In this document: in pieces, positions 26,421-36,069 of the stretch
Layout of the letters: each line of letters opens with the position of its first letter
Position numbering within the stretch: position 1 is the first letter of the stretch
Origin: JAICMB01 sp035295125
GTDB lineage: Bacteria > Acidobacteriota > Terriglobia > Bryobacterales > Bryobacteraceae
Reading direction: 5' to 3'
Assembly (NCBI GenBank): GCA_035295125.1
Contig: DATGJP010000116.1
Span: 1-64,000 of the forward strand
DNA: 64,000 bases
The notes under the pieces: model-generated
What the model saw: only the letters and a program-made list of their open reading frames with translations
The model's database searches: none
Told to the model about the DNA's origin: nothing
Made by a program: the position numbers and the translations under genes

Positions 26421-27548
26421 TCAGGCGGAAAACTTGAACTGTACGTCTGCGATACGCGACCCACGCACTTCGATCCGGCTCAGATCGGTGCTGCCGAGAC
26501 CCATCGCCTCGGCTAACTTCAGCGTGTTGTCGCAATTCGTAAATGGAGCCTTGCCTTTGTCGGCGCGCGGATCGTAACCCATCACCGAGGTAGCAACGGT
26601 ATCGGTGTTCACGGCATTGAAACCGGCGATAATTACGCCCGGCTTCACCGGCCGCAGTCCGCGGATCCACGGTCCTTCACCGCCGGCAATGGTCTCGATG
26701 CCATCGATCAGCGCTATATCCACTGGACGCGCCGCGTTCAAGTCGGCAACGATGCGAGGCATGCGATATCCGGGGTCGCGGCTCGAATTCGGGTCCAGTT
26801 CCGACGGGGCCGATTTCGCTGGCTGCCGCTTGCCTTCGTGGCAGACGGCCGCGCGGCCCTGGCTCGGATTCTCATTCGGCTCGTGCTCGCCGGCATCGTC
26901 GCCATAGATCGAAGCGGGAGTGTTCCCGAAGCAATTCTTCATCGATAGCGTGACACCGCACGTCGCATGGTTCTTCAGCTTAGCCATCGACATGAACACG
27001 TCGGTGTCTTCGTAAGCGTGGTTTAAATCGAATGCCGGGTAGATGTGGCCGCCGCCGGGAACCTGGAAACGCGAGTAGCGCTTGCCCTTCCCCAGTGCAT
27101 TCGTGTTCTCGAACTCCACGATCTTCGACGCGCTGAACAGCGTGTGCAGGCTCCAGCCCGAATCCAGCAGGTACTCTTCCAGCGGACCGGCCGTCGCCCA
27201 TGCGCTCTCGACAAACCGCACCCGCCGTGCCCCCGACCGTTCCAGCAGATACGCCGTCGCTGCAGCCATCTTTGGATGCGTATAATGCGTCAGCCCCAGC
27301 GGCTTGCCCCGAAACTTCAGCCCCGGACTTCCGGTCAGGTTCACCTTGATCGTGACCGTCTTGTTCTTGACCACGCGTCCCAGCCCGCCCAACTGATCGA
27401 ACATCGTTGCCAGCGTGCCCGTGAGATCGCCGTCATAGCTCGGGCAGCTCGCAACGGAAACCGGCATCGCCGGCGTCTTTTCGGCCATTATGAGCCGTCC
27501 GGCCAACGGCGCGGCGGCGATCGTTTTCATCAGTTCGCGGCGTGTCAT
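26421..27548 (-). CDS. Tat-exported DUF362 protein
   Basis: A 375-residue protein with a twin-arginine-like leader (TRRELMKTIAAAPLAGRL). The body matches DUF362: VTIKVNLTGSPG, RRVRFVESAW, FMSMAKLKNHATCGVTLSMKNCFG, and PVDIALIDGIETIAGGEGP with a late VNTDTVATSVMGYDP. Family members are often iron-sulphur associated, but no CxxCxxC cluster is visible here. Function is unknown. It is 13 nt downstream of another exported unknown and probably in its operon. Confidence 0.8.
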   Translation of the reverse strand: MTRRELMKTIAAAPLAGRLIMAEKTPAMPVSVASCPSYDGDLTGTLATMFDQLGGLGRVVKNKTVTIKVNLTGSPGLKFRGKPLGLTHYTHPKMAAATAYLLERSGARRVRFVESAWATAGPLEEYLLDSGWSLHTLFSASKIVEFENTNALGKGKRYSRFQVPGGGHIYPAFDLNHAYEDTDVFMSMAKLKNHATCGVTLSMKNCFGNTPASIYGDDAGEHEPNENPSQGRAAVCHEGKRQPAKSAPSELDPNSSRDPGYRMPRIVADLNAARPVDIALIDGIETIAGGEGPWIRGLRPVKPGVIIAGFNAVNTDTVATSVMGYDPRADKGKAPFTNCDNTLKLAEAMGLGSTDLSRIEVRGSRIADVQFKFSA

Positions 27549-27561
27549 GGTATGAGAATTT

Positions 27562-28917
27562 CTACTCCAAAATGATGCTTCCTATTACATCCAGTTTATC
27601 GATATCTACGCCAGTGCCACCCTCCACCTCGTAGACCGCCAAGTCTTTCGGCTCCGCACCCGGCACGTAAAGACGCGCGTGTTTATACGTGCCGAGTACG
27701 TGAGCCGTAATCGATTCCACCGGGAAGTCGCTGTAGTTCACAAGCTGCAGCACGACCTGCTTTCCCTCGGCAGGCGCGACAAGAGTCGAAAGCATGCTGG
27801 ACACATTGAACAGCCGGGCCCCCAGGTTGGTGTGGCCCACCATCCCGTTCACTTCTTTCCAGATCTCGTCCAGCTTCTTGAAATCGTCTTTCGCCACCGT
27901 GATACTGCCGTCCTTCGGCATTGGGAAAGTCCAGCCCGGCGGAGCGCTCAACAAGGTCCCACCCGCGCGGGTAAAGGCCTTCAGCACATCCTTCTGCGCG
28001 GGCGAAAGAGCTTGCGGGTCGACATCCACGGCCATCTTGGCATCCTTCATCGCTTCGACCTTAAGCTTGGCAGTCGGCACCGGCTGCACCGGAGCGTTCT
28101 TCACGGCAATCATGTCGAGCACGCTGCCGGAAAGCAGAGCCCCACTATCCGCGTCCTGGATCAGGGCTAATTGTCCATGCGGATGCATCGAACGCCACTC
28201 TTTGTGCGATTCGTAAAAACTCAGAGCCCCTCCGATGCGTTTCCAGTCGGCCAATGCGCCCGGCTCACGCGCCAACAAGCGCTTATTGAAATCCCCGTCC
28301 AGTGCCAGGACCCAGTGCGACCCGGTGATCGCCGCGTCGCCGATCGCCTGGATATATCGCTGTACCGGAATCACCATGTTCGCCGGTGGAACATTGGCAA
28401 TCCAGACCGGCTTGTCGGTGGCAGCACGCACGAATCGCAGGAATCCCGTGTTTGTATCGATCCAGGGAGCCCCGCTCGGAGCCGATTTTGCAGACCCGTT
28501 CTCTTCGACCTGTATGCCCGGCCAGAGCCCCTGATGGGAACCATAGACCAGGGTCGAAGTGTCGGAGAATCGCATTCCCGCGCGCGAGGGAAGCTCGATC
28601 GTAGGAATCTTCGAGTCCTGCAAAGCCTTAACGACACTGGATTCGAAATCGCCCTCGAGAACGACGCCATCCAACCCGAGCGTGGTGGGCTTGCGAGCCT
28701 GCTCGAGCGCGTCCGCACCAGGACGCACTACGCCCAAAGTCGCGATTCCGCGCTCCTTCGCCGCCTTTGCGAACCCCGCCGACCACTCCGTCCGCTCCAG
28801 CAGCAGGCAGTTGATCGGCGTCTCGTTCAACAACTGCAGACTCTTCACGTCAGCCGAATGCCAACGCGCTGGAACCCAATCCGGAATGGCTGCCACAATC
28901 AGCAGCAGAGGAAGCAT
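27562..28917 (-). CDS. Exported protein of unknown function
   Basis: A 451-residue protein with an N-terminal signal peptide (MLPLLLIVAAIPDWVPA). Sequence such as LNETPINCLLLERTEWSAGFAKAAKERG and GLDGVVLEGDF suggests a TIM-barrel-like sugar-active fold, followed by C-terminal beta domains (VVLQLVNYSDFPVESITAHVLG, ARLYVPGAEPKDLAVYEVEGG), a layout common in glycoside-hydrolase-like proteins. No catalytic pair can be assigned. ATG 28917 places the signal peptide at the start; the longer form from 29001 would include residues of a neighbouring pseudogene. Likely operon with the DUF362 gene. Confidence 0.65.
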   Translation of the reverse strand: MLPLLLIVAAIPDWVPARWHSADVKSLQLLNETPINCLLLERTEWSAGFAKAAKERGIATLGVVRPGADALEQARKPTTLGLDGVVLEGDFESSVVKALQDSKIPTIELPSRAGMRFSDTSTLVYGSHQGLWPGIQVEENGSAKSAPSGAPWIDTNTGFLRFVRAATDKPVWIANVPPANMVIPVQRYIQAIGDAAITGSHWVLALDGDFNKRLLAREPGALADWKRIGGALSFYESHKEWRSMHPHGQLALIQDADSGALLSGSVLDMIAVKNAPVQPVPTAKLKVEAMKDAKMAVDVDPQALSPAQKDVLKAFTRAGGTLLSAPPGWTFPMPKDGSITVAKDDFKKLDEIWKEVNGMVGHTNLGARLFNVSSMLSTLVAPAEGKQVVLQLVNYSDFPVESITAHVLGTYKHARLYVPGAEPKDLAVYEVEGGTGVDIDKLDVIGSIILE

Positions 28918-28921
28918 GTAT

Positions 28922-29208
28922 TTAGGATACCGTCTCGGCCCACGCTGTTCGCATCGCATAGGACCATCCGTCCGGACTGGCAGGGAAATCGCATCGCTCA
29001 ATCCGAATGACCTTGGGCGGCGGGTCCAGGCGGTCGACCAGGCGCACGAGATCCATATCGGTTCTTACTATGGCGGCAAACTCGGCGTTTCGGGCCCAGT
29101 CGAAGCTCCCACGAGATCGTGATCGTGAACACTCTCAATTCCGGGAATGAGGTCTGCCAGCTTGCGAATCAGTTTCGGAGAGAGATTCTGGTTCAGGAGG
29201 ATGCGCAC
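28922..29208 (-). pseudogene. Frameshifted DUF5615 (PIN-like) gene remnant
   Basis: GTG 29208 begins VRILLNQNLSPKLIRKLADL, then IPGIESVHDHDLVGA, the start of the DUF5615 PIN-like nuclease family. The frame then closes at a TAG. After one shift at about 29100-29112 the family's second half continues: WARNAEFAAIVRTDMDLVRL, then GPPPKV-like DPPPKVIRIERCDFP, ending at TAA 28924-28922. Such proteins usually pair with a DUF433 antitoxin; none is seen, so this is a decayed toxin-antitoxin locus. Confidence 0.6.
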
Positions 29209-29283
29209 GCGCTTAACGGTGGCCGCAGACCTTGTCGGCTACACTCGGGCCTCTGAATACTGCGGCGATACTATGAATTCAGC

Positions 29284-29680
29284 ATGCGGTGGGCTCTCAT
29301 ATTCGCAACGTTTCAAGTTGCCGCCTCCGCTCAAGACCCTCTCCCACCATCGCTCCACTCGCTGCTTCTGCCAATGCGCGGCAGATTAGTGGATCAAGCC
29401 CGCGGCGCCACCCCGACACTCACGACTGTAAAGCACCAAATTAGCGACTGGATCGAGTCCCGAATAGAAATTCTGAAGTGGGCCGATGGCGGTTTGAGTC
29501 CTAACCCGACCCCACTTTACATTACAGGCATGACCCGGATCGTTGGCAGGTGAACAGCATGCCCGGCGAGCGTACCTTCTTTCTGATCCGCTGGCGGCCG
29601 CCATATCACTTCACTGTCGCCGGCCAACCTTGGCCTGATTGCATAGAGCCAGACCGCGGCGCCGACGAGCCTCGAACCCT
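29284..29680 (+). pseudogene. Possible decayed exported protein gene
   Basis: ATG 29284 starts a signal-peptide-like frame (MRWALIFATFQVAASAQD) followed by TPTLTTVKHQISDWIESRIE, then ends at 29553. A different frame from about 29520 reads HDPDRWQVNSMPGERTFFLI, then RWRPPYHFTVAGQPWPD. The two look like the ends of one protein with the middle lost. Support is only how protein-like they read; the interval to 29708 otherwise holds nothing that I recognise. Confidence 0.25.
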
Positions 29681-29708
29681 TTTTCTCAAGACCCCATATA
29701 GGGCTAAA

Positions 29709-30410
29709 TCACTGCGGCGCCAGGCTCCCACTCGTAGCCGAATACCCCACCTGCTGCCGGTACTTCTGAAACGCAAACGTCCCCCGAATCCCCTGCACAA
29801 ACCCCAAAACCACCCCAATCGCCATCGCCGGATTTAACCCCGACGTCTGTGCCATCACAACCCGTTCCGCCACGTAGAGCACCAGTGCACCCACCGCCGC
29901 CGCACGCGACATATTTCGAATCCCAAACCCAAGCGCCGCGAAAATGGCCGCGTCCAGCCACGCCGTAGGACCGATTCCCTTGATTAATGAAACCCCCGCG
30001 CCCGCCAAAAATGAAACCGCCGCCGTCACGATGGCCACAAAAAATGCCGCCCACATCCCTTGTTTCGCTACCGCCCGGGCGCTCAGTTCATCGTAAATCC
30101 CCCAGGCGTTCCGTACGGGTCTCTGCTCCGACTGGACCGGAAGCGCCGGCTGCGAGAACTGCACGGAAGCTAAATTGAACCCGCAATTGCAGATGCCGCT
30201 GCCGCTGTTCTGCACGCCGCACTGCGGACAAAACGAACTGGGCGGAGATGCGGCTTCCATAGCGCCCGGCGCAGAGCGGTCACCCCCACTCCCGCCTTTG
30301 GAGTAAAGCAGACGATATAGAACGGCGGCCATCGTAACCGCGACCAGCAAAAAAACAACTATGGCCGCCGCAATGGGAACCGTGATGAAACTCAGCGGAT
30401 TATCGCCCAC
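29709..30410 (-). CDS. Membrane protein with zinc ribbon
   Basis: A 233-residue protein. An N-terminal helix (FITVPIAAAIVVFLLVAVTM) is followed by a short zinc ribbon (FCPQCGVQNSGSGICNCGF: Cys-x2-Cys and Cys-x-Cys), then three or four helices (AAFFVAIVTAAVSFLAGAG, AAVGALVLYVAERVVM, AMAIGVVLGFVQGIRG). The GTG start at 30410 has GGAGAGG 8 nt upstream and overlaps the stop of the preceding gene by 11 nt, so they are coupled. Function unknown; the ribbon could bind protein or nucleic acid. Confidence 0.65.
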   Translation of the reverse strand: MGDNPLSFITVPIAAAIVVFLLVAVTMAAVLYRLLYSKGGSGGDRSAPGAMEAASPPSSFCPQCGVQNSGSGICNCGFNLASVQFSQPALPVQSEQRPVRNAWGIYDELSARAVAKQGMWAAFFVAIVTAAVSFLAGAGVSLIKGIGPTAWLDAAIFAALGFGIRNMSRAAAVGALVLYVAERVVMAQTSGLNPAMAIGVVLGFVQGIRGTFAFQKYRQQVGYSATSGSLAPQ

Positions 30411-30984
30411 TGCTTTGCCTCTCCACCTGGTGCGAAACCACCACACCGGCCTCGATCCGCACCTTTGCAGTCCCCCCATCCGTCAACGAATAGGTCCAGA
30501 CCTCGATGAATCCATCATCATTCGGAATTGAAATCGATCCCATCGGTTCTCCGAGTTTTTCAATTAACTCCGTCCGCTTCATTCCCTTCTCAATGGAAGC
30601 GAAAGCTTCCGGGCTGACCGGTTTGTGCCGTACCTCCGGCGCTGCGGGAATTGGAACCGTCTGACGCGCCGCGATAACCGTCGGCCCTGCGGCCACCGGA
30701 CGCTTCGCTTTAAGCTCCGCCACGTGCTGGTTCATCTCCCCAACCTTCTGCGCCACGTCCCGGCGCATCTGGTCGAAATAGTCGATCATGTATTGCGGAA
30801 TTCCCCCCGGATCTTCCTTGCTGTAAGTCGTACCGTCCCAACACACTACCCCCAGATCACGCCGATAGAGCCGCTTCTCCTTCGGATCGCAAACCCAGTG
30901 GATTTGGAAGCCCTGGGCAAGCGCTCCAGCACTGAACGCAGCCAGCAACATCGAACCAGCGAATAAACGAAGGCGGAGAAGCAT
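30400..30984 (-). CDS. Exported SmpA/BLIP-fold-like protein
   Basis: A 194-residue protein with a signal peptide (LRLFAGSMLLAAFSAGALAQ), a charged middle with coiled tendency (FDQMRRDVAQKVGEMNQHVAEL), and a C-terminal module at about 125-188: FASIEKGMKRTELIEKLGEP then EVWTYSLTDGGTAKVRIEAG. The K/G-M-x4-(V/L)...LG.P..... pattern is typical of SmpA/OmlA-type small envelope domains. Role unknown. Overlaps and probably shares an operon with the zinc-ribbon membrane protein. Confidence 0.65.
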   Translation of the reverse strand: MLLRLRLFAGSMLLAAFSAGALAQGFQIHWVCDPKEKRLYRRDLGVVCWDGTTYSKEDPGGIPQYMIDYFDQMRRDVAQKVGEMNQHVAELKAKRPVAAGPTVIAARQTVPIPAAPEVRHKPVSPEAFASIEKGMKRTELIEKLGEPMGSISIPNDDGFIEVWTYSLTDGGTAKVRIEAGVVVSHQVERQSSGR

Positions 30985-31088
30985 GGTTCACCTCCCGAAC
31001 AATCGACTGTGTACTGCCCGAGCTTTAGAAAGGTGGATTGGGAGGATCTGGAGGGGGTGGTGCATTTAGGGTAGCGTCGACGCAGCTT

Positions 31089-31127
31089 GGTGGGGCATGC
31101 GGTTCCGCCTGCCCATTGCGGGCTACA
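31089..31127. repeat. Dispersed repeat unit A, degenerate
   Basis: GGTGGGGCATGCGGTTCCGC and CTGCCCATTGCGGGC form a worn unit upstream of the RND transporter gene. Just after it, CTACAATGTAAGC could contain the transporter promoter's -10 element. Confidence 0.5.
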
Positions 31128-31174
31128 ATGTAAGCTTCGTGTCCGCTTAAACCCTCTTTATACATCAGTAACTT

Positions 31175-34100
31175 ATGTGGATCGTTCGCCTGGCCCTACG
31201 GCGGCCCTATACCTTCGTCGTCGTGGCGCTCCTTATCGTCGCCCTCGGCACCCTGGCGATCCTCCGCATGCCGACCGACATCTTCCCCGAAATCAACATC
31301 CCGGTCGCCACCGCCATCTGGAGCTACAGCGGCATTTCGCCCGAGGAAATGGCGGAAGTGGTCACCATCCGCTGCGAGCGCGCGTTCACCACCAACGTCA
31401 ACGACATCGAGCATATGGAGTCGCAGTCGCTCCCCGGCCTGAGCATCATCAAGGTGTTCTTCCACCCCGACGCCAAGATTGAAGCCGCCGTCGCTCAGCT
31501 CGCTGCCAGTTCGCAATCCGTCCTCCACTCGCTCCCGACGGGAATGACCCCGCCCGCCATCATCCGCTACAACGCCTCCAGTGTCCCGATCCTGCAACTG
31601 GGCATCTCCAGCGACACCATGTCCGAGCAGTCGCTGTACGACTACGGCTACAACTTCATCCGCACCCAGATGTCGAACATCCAGGGTGCAAGCTTCCCGT
31701 TGCCCTACGGCGGGAAGCCGCGCGCGATTATGGTCGACCTCGACCCGCCGGCGCTCTATGCCCAGGGACTCTCCCCCGCCGATGTAGTAAACGCCGTCAA
31801 TTCCCAAAGCCTGATCCTACCCGCCGGCGACGTCAGAATTGGCGCCAATGAATACACCGTCAAGCTCAACAGCCTGCCCGAAGCCGCCGCCGCGTTCAAC
31901 GACCTGCCCATCAAGCAGGTGAACGGTTCCACGGTCTACGTCCGGGATGTCGCCCATGTGCGCGACGGCTACGCCATGCAGCAGAACATCGTCCGCCACA
32001 ACGGCAGCCGCGGAGCCCTCCTCACGGTCCTGAAAAACGGCGGAGCATCGACCCTTGACATCGTCAGCCGCCTCAAGGCCATCCTGCCGCGCATCCAATC
32101 GACGCTCCCCCCGGCCCTCAAGATCAGCCTGCTCTTCGATCAGTCCATCTTCGTGAAAGCCGCGATTAGCGGCGTGCTCAAGGAGGCCGTTACGGCGGCC
32201 CTGCTGACGGCGATGATGATCCTGCTGTTTCTGGGAAGCTGGCGCTCCACCATCGTGGTCTGCGTGTCCATCCCGCTTTCGATCCTGACCTCGCTCGCCA
32301 TCATGCACCTGTTGGGCGAAACCATCAACACCATGACACTCGGCGGCCTCGCGCTGGCGGTCGGTATCCTGGTCGACGACGCCACCGTTGAAATCGAAAA
32401 TATCCATCGCAACCTCGCCCAACAGAAGCCCATCATCCACGCGATCCTCGATGGCGCGCAGCAGATTGCGACTCCGGCCTTCGTCTCCACTCTCTGCATC
32501 TGCATCGTTTTCGTCCCCGTCATCTTCCTGACCGGAGCAGCTCGCTACCTGTTCACGCCCCTAGCCCTCGCGGTGGTGCTCGCGATGATGGCGTCCTATT
32601 TCCTATCCCGAACACTCGTCCCCACCATGGTGCGCTACCTGCTCGCACCCGAAGTGGATCGCTACACCCATGGCGAGGAAGAAACCGACCAATCCGGCGA
32701 CAACTTCCTCTGGCGCTTTCATCACGCCTTCAACCGCCAGTTCCACCGGCTCCGGGAAGGCTACGTCGCGCTATTGGCCGCCGCGCTGGATCATCGCAAG
32801 TTCGTTGCCGCCTCTTTTGCGGGCATCTGCGTCGTCTGCGCCGCCCTGGCCCCGTTCATTGGCCGCGACTTCTTTCCCCAGGTCGATGCCGGCCAGATCC
32901 GCATGCACGTCCGCGCCCCCGCCAGCACCCGCCTCGAAGCCACTGAAACCTACTTCGCCCGCGTCGAAGACACCATTCGACGCATAATCCCGGCCAGCGA
33001 GCTCACCGACATCATTGATGACATCGGACTCCCTTACAGTGGTCTGAATGTGGCCTTCAGCGACAGCGGTATCGTCGGTCCATTCGATGGCGAGGTCCTC
33101 ATTTCTTTAAAGCCTGGCGAACACCATTCCACCTGGGACTACATACATCGCATGCGTTCCGAGCTGGGGCGCGAGTATCCCGAGCTCACCTTCTTCTTCC
33201 AGCCCGCCGATATCGTCGGCCAGATCCTGAATTTCGGATTGCCCGCGCCGATCGACATCCAGGTCGTCGGTCCGCTTGGTAATGCCAAGGCAAATTACCG
33301 CATTGCGCAGCAGATCGAGCATGACCTGAAGTTTGTGCCCGGCGCCGTGGACGTCCACCTGCACCAGGTCGTCGACGCCCCGTCAATGTTCTTCAACGTC
33401 GACCGCACGCGCGCCGACCAGCTTGGCATCACGCAAAAGGACGTCGCCAACAGCCTCCTGGTCTCGCTGAGTTCCAACAGCCAGACCGCCCCCAACTATT
33501 GGATCAACCCGCAGAACGGCGTCGACTATCCCATCTCCGTGCAAACGCCGCTCTACCGTGTCGATACCATGGGCGCGCTGCTGAACACACCCGTCCGCAG
33601 CGACCGGAGCACCACCCAGCTTCTCGCCAATGTGGCGCGCTTGCGCCGCGAAAACACCGCCGCTGTCATCGACCACTACAACGTGCAGCCGGTCTACGAT
33701 ATCTATGCCAATGTCCAGGATCGCGACCTCGGTTCCGTAGCTTCAGAGATCACCGGCCTCCTGAACAAGCTCTCGCCGAAGCTTCCCAAGGGCAGCTTTT
33801 TCGAGACGCGCGGCCAGGTGCAGACCATGCACGACTCGTTTATCGGCCTCGGAGTCGGACTCCTCTTTGCCGTCCTGCTCGTCTACTTCGTCATGGTGAT
33901 CAACTTCCAGTCGTGGCTCGACCCGTTCATCATCCTGATGGCGCTCCCCGGCGCGCTCTCGGGCATCCTGTTGATGCTGTTCCTGACCCAGACCACTATC
34001 AACGTCCCTTCCCTGATGGGCGCCATCATGAGCATCGGCGTGGCCACTGCCAACAGCATCCTGCTTGTGAATTTTGCAAACGACGTGCGAGTCGAAGGCG

Positions 34101-34357
34101 TGAACTCGCGCGACGCTGCGCTGCGGGCAGGCTTCACCCGCCTCCGTCCCGTCCTCATGACCGCTCTCGCTATGATCGTTGGTATGCTTCCCATGGCCAC
34201 CGGATGGGGCGAAGGCGGAGAACAGAATGCGCCGCTGGGCCGCGCCGTCATCGGCGGCTTAATCATGGCCACCGTCGCGACGCTGTTCCTGGTGCCGGTC
34301 GTGTACAGCGTCCTTCGCCGCAAACCGCCCATGAACGTGGACGAACTTCCGTTATGA
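31175..34357 (+). CDS. RND-family efflux transporter, inner-membrane pump
   Basis: A 1060-residue AcrB/CusA-type proton-driven exporter. The N-terminal helix (LALRRPYTFVVVALLIVALG) precedes the PTDIFPEINIPV motif. Twelve helices with two large periplasmic loops are expected from length and hydrophobicity. The proton-relay aspartates are the pair in GILVDDATVEIENIHRN (D401, D402). The C-terminal half repeats the fold (LMGAIMSIGVATANSILLVNFAND, GMLPMATGWGEGGEQNAPLG). Substrate class (metal or organic) is not decidable from sequence. The adaptor follows 19 nt later; no TolC-like outer-membrane gene is present. Confidence 0.92.
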   Translation: MWIVRLALRRPYTFVVVALLIVALGTLAILRMPTDIFPEINIPVATAIWSYSGISPEEMAEVVTIRCERAFTTNVNDIEHMESQSLPGLSIIKVFFHPDAKIEAAVAQLAASSQSVLHSLPTGMTPPAIIRYNASSVPILQLGISSDTMSEQSLYDYGYNFIRTQMSNIQGASFPLPYGGKPRAIMVDLDPPALYAQGLSPADVVNAVNSQSLILPAGDVRIGANEYTVKLNSLPEAAAAFNDLPIKQVNGSTVYVRDVAHVRDGYAMQQNIVRHNGSRGALLTVLKNGGASTLDIVSRLKAILPRIQSTLPPALKISLLFDQSIFVKAAISGVLKEAVTAALLTAMMILLFLGSWRSTIVVCVSIPLSILTSLAIMHLLGETINTMTLGGLALAVGILVDDATVEIENIHRNLAQQKPIIHAILDGAQQIATPAFVSTLCICIVFVPVIFLTGAARYLFTPLALAVVLAMMASYFLSRTLVPTMVRYLLAPEVDRYTHGEEETDQSGDNFLWRFHHAFNRQFHRLREGYVALLAAALDHRKFVAASFAGICVVCAALAPFIGRDFFPQVDAGQIRMHVRAPASTRLEATETYFARVEDTIRRIIPASELTDIIDDIGLPYSGLNVAFSDSGIVGPFDGEVLISLKPGEHHSTWDYIHRMRSELGREYPELTFFFQPADIVGQILNFGLPAPIDIQVVGPLGNAKANYRIAQQIEHDLKFVPGAVDVHLHQVVDAPSMFFNVDRTRADQLGITQKDVANSLLVSLSSNSQTAPNYWINPQNGVDYPISVQTPLYRVDTMGALLNTPVRSDRSTTQLLANVARLRRENTAAVIDHYNVQPVYDIYANVQDRDLGSVASEITGLLNKLSPKLPKGSFFETRGQVQTMHDSFIGLGVGLLFAVLLVYFVMVINFQSWLDPFIILMALPGALSGILLMLFLTQTTINVPSLMGAIMSIGVATANSILLVNFANDVRVEGVNSRDAALRAGFTRLRPVLMTALAMIVGMLPMATGWGEGGEQNAPLGRAVIGGLIMATVATLFLVPVVYSVLRRKPPMNVDELPL

Positions 34358-34376
34358 AGGAGAGCTGAGGCTGGAC

Positions 34377-35663
34377 TTGGAAACACCCGAAACAGTTTTG
34401 ACCGATCGTGATACCGCCCGTCCGGGATACGTTCAGCGCCCGCGGGCACGCTTTCGCCCGCTACTAACCTTTTTCGCGGTGCTTTGCGTCCTCATTGCGA
34501 TCGCGGTCGTCGCGGGTGTGTTGCCTCGCCTGAAGCGCGAGCAGACGTTGCAAACCAACGCCAGTAGCGAACAGGCACAGCATCCGGTTGTGAACGCCAC
34601 CGCTGCCCGTCAGGCGTCCGTCAACACGCCGCTCGAGCTTCCCGGTGAACTCCAGGCACTCGTCGAATCGCCCGTTTTCGCCCGCGCCGACGGCTATGTC
34701 GTCAAGCGCTCCGCCGACTACGGCGACCACGTCAAGGCCGGCCAGGTCCTCGCCGAAATCGAAACCCCCGAACTCGACCAGCAGATCCAGCAGGCGCGCG
34801 CCACGATTTCGAACTCTCAATCCGCCCTCAAGGAATCGCAGGCTGAGCTGACGCTCGCCGAGGCCAACCTGGGCCTCGCGCAGAAGACCGCCAGCCGTTG
34901 GGGCGAGCTCGAAAAACACGGTGCCGTTTCCCACCAGGAGACGGACGAAAAACGGGCCGACCTGGACGTTAAGAAGGCGCAAATGGAAGCCGCCCGCGCC
35001 CACATTGTCAGCAGTGAGGACCTGGTCCGCGCCAACGAAGCCAATCTTCGCCGTCTTCAGGAAATGAAGACCTTCGCCCGCGTTACTGCTCCCTTCGACG
35101 GAATCATCACTGCCCGCAACGTCGATATCGGGTTCCTGATCAATTCGGGTAACAGCGGCCCGGCGCGCGAGCTGTTCCGGATCGCGCAAACCGCCACCAT
35201 GCGGATCTTCGTCAACATCCCGCAGGTTTATGTCGGCGCCATACACGTCGGGGACAGAGCCGAGCTGCACGTTCAGGAACTCCCCGGCCAGGTCTTTTCC
35301 GCGATCCTCGCCCGCTTCTCGAACGAAGTCGACTCCAACTCGCGTTCAATGCTCGCGATCCTCGAAATCCCCAATCCGAAAGGCACACTGCTGCCGGGCA
35401 TGTATTCAACCGTTCAGTTCGCGACCCGTCGAACCGCGCCGGCGATCCTGATCCCCGGCGACGCGCTGGTCCTGGGAACGCAAGGGCCGCGAGTCGCGGT
35501 AGCCGGCCCTGGAGGGCGCGTTCAGTTCCGCTCCATCAAAGTAGGAAACGACCTGGGCACCGAAGTCGAAGTCCTCTCCGGCCTCTCCCCCGGCGAGCTG
35601 GTAATCATGAACCCCACCGACGCCATCCGCGACGGAGTCCAGGTCGACATCCACAAAAGGTAA
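34377..35663 (+). CDS. RND periplasmic adaptor (membrane fusion protein)
   Basis: A 428-residue adaptor joining the pump to an outer-membrane channel. One N-terminal helix (LLTFFAVLCVLIAIAVVAGVL) is followed by a split lipoyl domain (FARADGYVVKRSADYGDHVKAGQ) around an alpha-helical hairpin (about 145-225), then beta-barrel and membrane-proximal domains (FARVTAPFDGIITARNVDIG, PGDALVLGTQGPRVAV). Start is uncertain: TTG 34377, or possibly CTG 34371, after AGGAG at 34358-34362. Forms an operon with the pump. Confidence 0.9.
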   Translation: METPETVLTDRDTARPGYVQRPRARFRPLLTFFAVLCVLIAIAVVAGVLPRLKREQTLQTNASSEQAQHPVVNATAARQASVNTPLELPGELQALVESPVFARADGYVVKRSADYGDHVKAGQVLAEIETPELDQQIQQARATISNSQSALKESQAELTLAEANLGLAQKTASRWGELEKHGAVSHQETDEKRADLDVKKAQMEAARAHIVSSEDLVRANEANLRRLQEMKTFARVTAPFDGIITARNVDIGFLINSGNSGPARELFRIAQTATMRIFVNIPQVYVGAIHVGDRAELHVQELPGQVFSAILARFSNEVDSNSRSMLAILEIPNPKGTLLPGMYSTVQFATRRTAPAILIPGDALVLGTQGPRVAVAGPGGRVQFRSIKVGNDLGTEVEVLSGLSPGELVIMNPTDAIRDGVQVDIHKR

Positions 35664-35701
35664 CGGCGCCTTCAGGCGGTAATTTCGGACCCCAACCGAA
35701 C

Positions 35702-35741
35702 CATACTATGATCGTCTACAATTGAGGATAATCTAGGTATG
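35702..35741. promoter_or_regulatory. Possible PadR operator
   Basis: An imperfect dyad, CATACTATGAT on the left (35702-35712) and ATAATCTAGGTATG on the right (35728-35741), covers the start of the padR gene. PadR regulators that precede ADOP permeases commonly repress their own operon, so a site here is expected; binding is inference. Confidence 0.3.
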
Positions 35742-36068
35742 GGCAAACCGACCGACCTCGTCCAAGGCACTCTCGATCTCCTGATCCTGAAAACGATCTC
35801 CCTCGAACCGAAACACGGTTGGGCCATCGCGAAACGAATCCAGCAGGTCTCCCGAGACGCCTTGCAGATCCAACAGGGATCGCTCTACCCCGCCCTTCAT
35901 CGACTGGAGCAACAAGGCTGGATCGAGGCCGAGTGGCGTCCCACTGAGACCGGCCGAATGGCGAAGTTCTACTCGCTCACCCGCGCCGGCCGCCGCCACA
36001 TGAAGCAGGAACTGACCACTTGGAATCGTCTCTCGGAAGCGATCAACCTCGTGGTTCAGGAGATCTGA
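35739..36068 (+). CDS. PadR-family transcriptional regulator
   Basis: A 109-residue winged-helix protein of the short PadR type: DLVQGTLDLLILKTISLEPKHGWAIAKRI begins after the first residues, and the recognition part is LQIQQGSLYPALHRLEQQGWIEAEW, followed by the wing YSLTRAGRRHM. The effector is unknown. Its stop is 1 nt before the GTG of the ADOP permease, so it is translationally linked to it and likely controls it. Confidence 0.92.
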   Translation: MGKPTDLVQGTLDLLILKTISLEPKHGWAIAKRIQQVSRDALQIQQGSLYPALHRLEQQGWIEAEWRPTETGRMAKFYSLTRAGRRHMKQELTTWNRLSEAINLVVQEI

Positions 36069-36069
36069 A

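Noticed and set aside
28171..29010. Plus-strand open frame of 279 codons opposite the exported unknown protein
   Set aside because: Arg/Pro/His-rich antisense reading of a gene with a clear signal peptide on the other strand.
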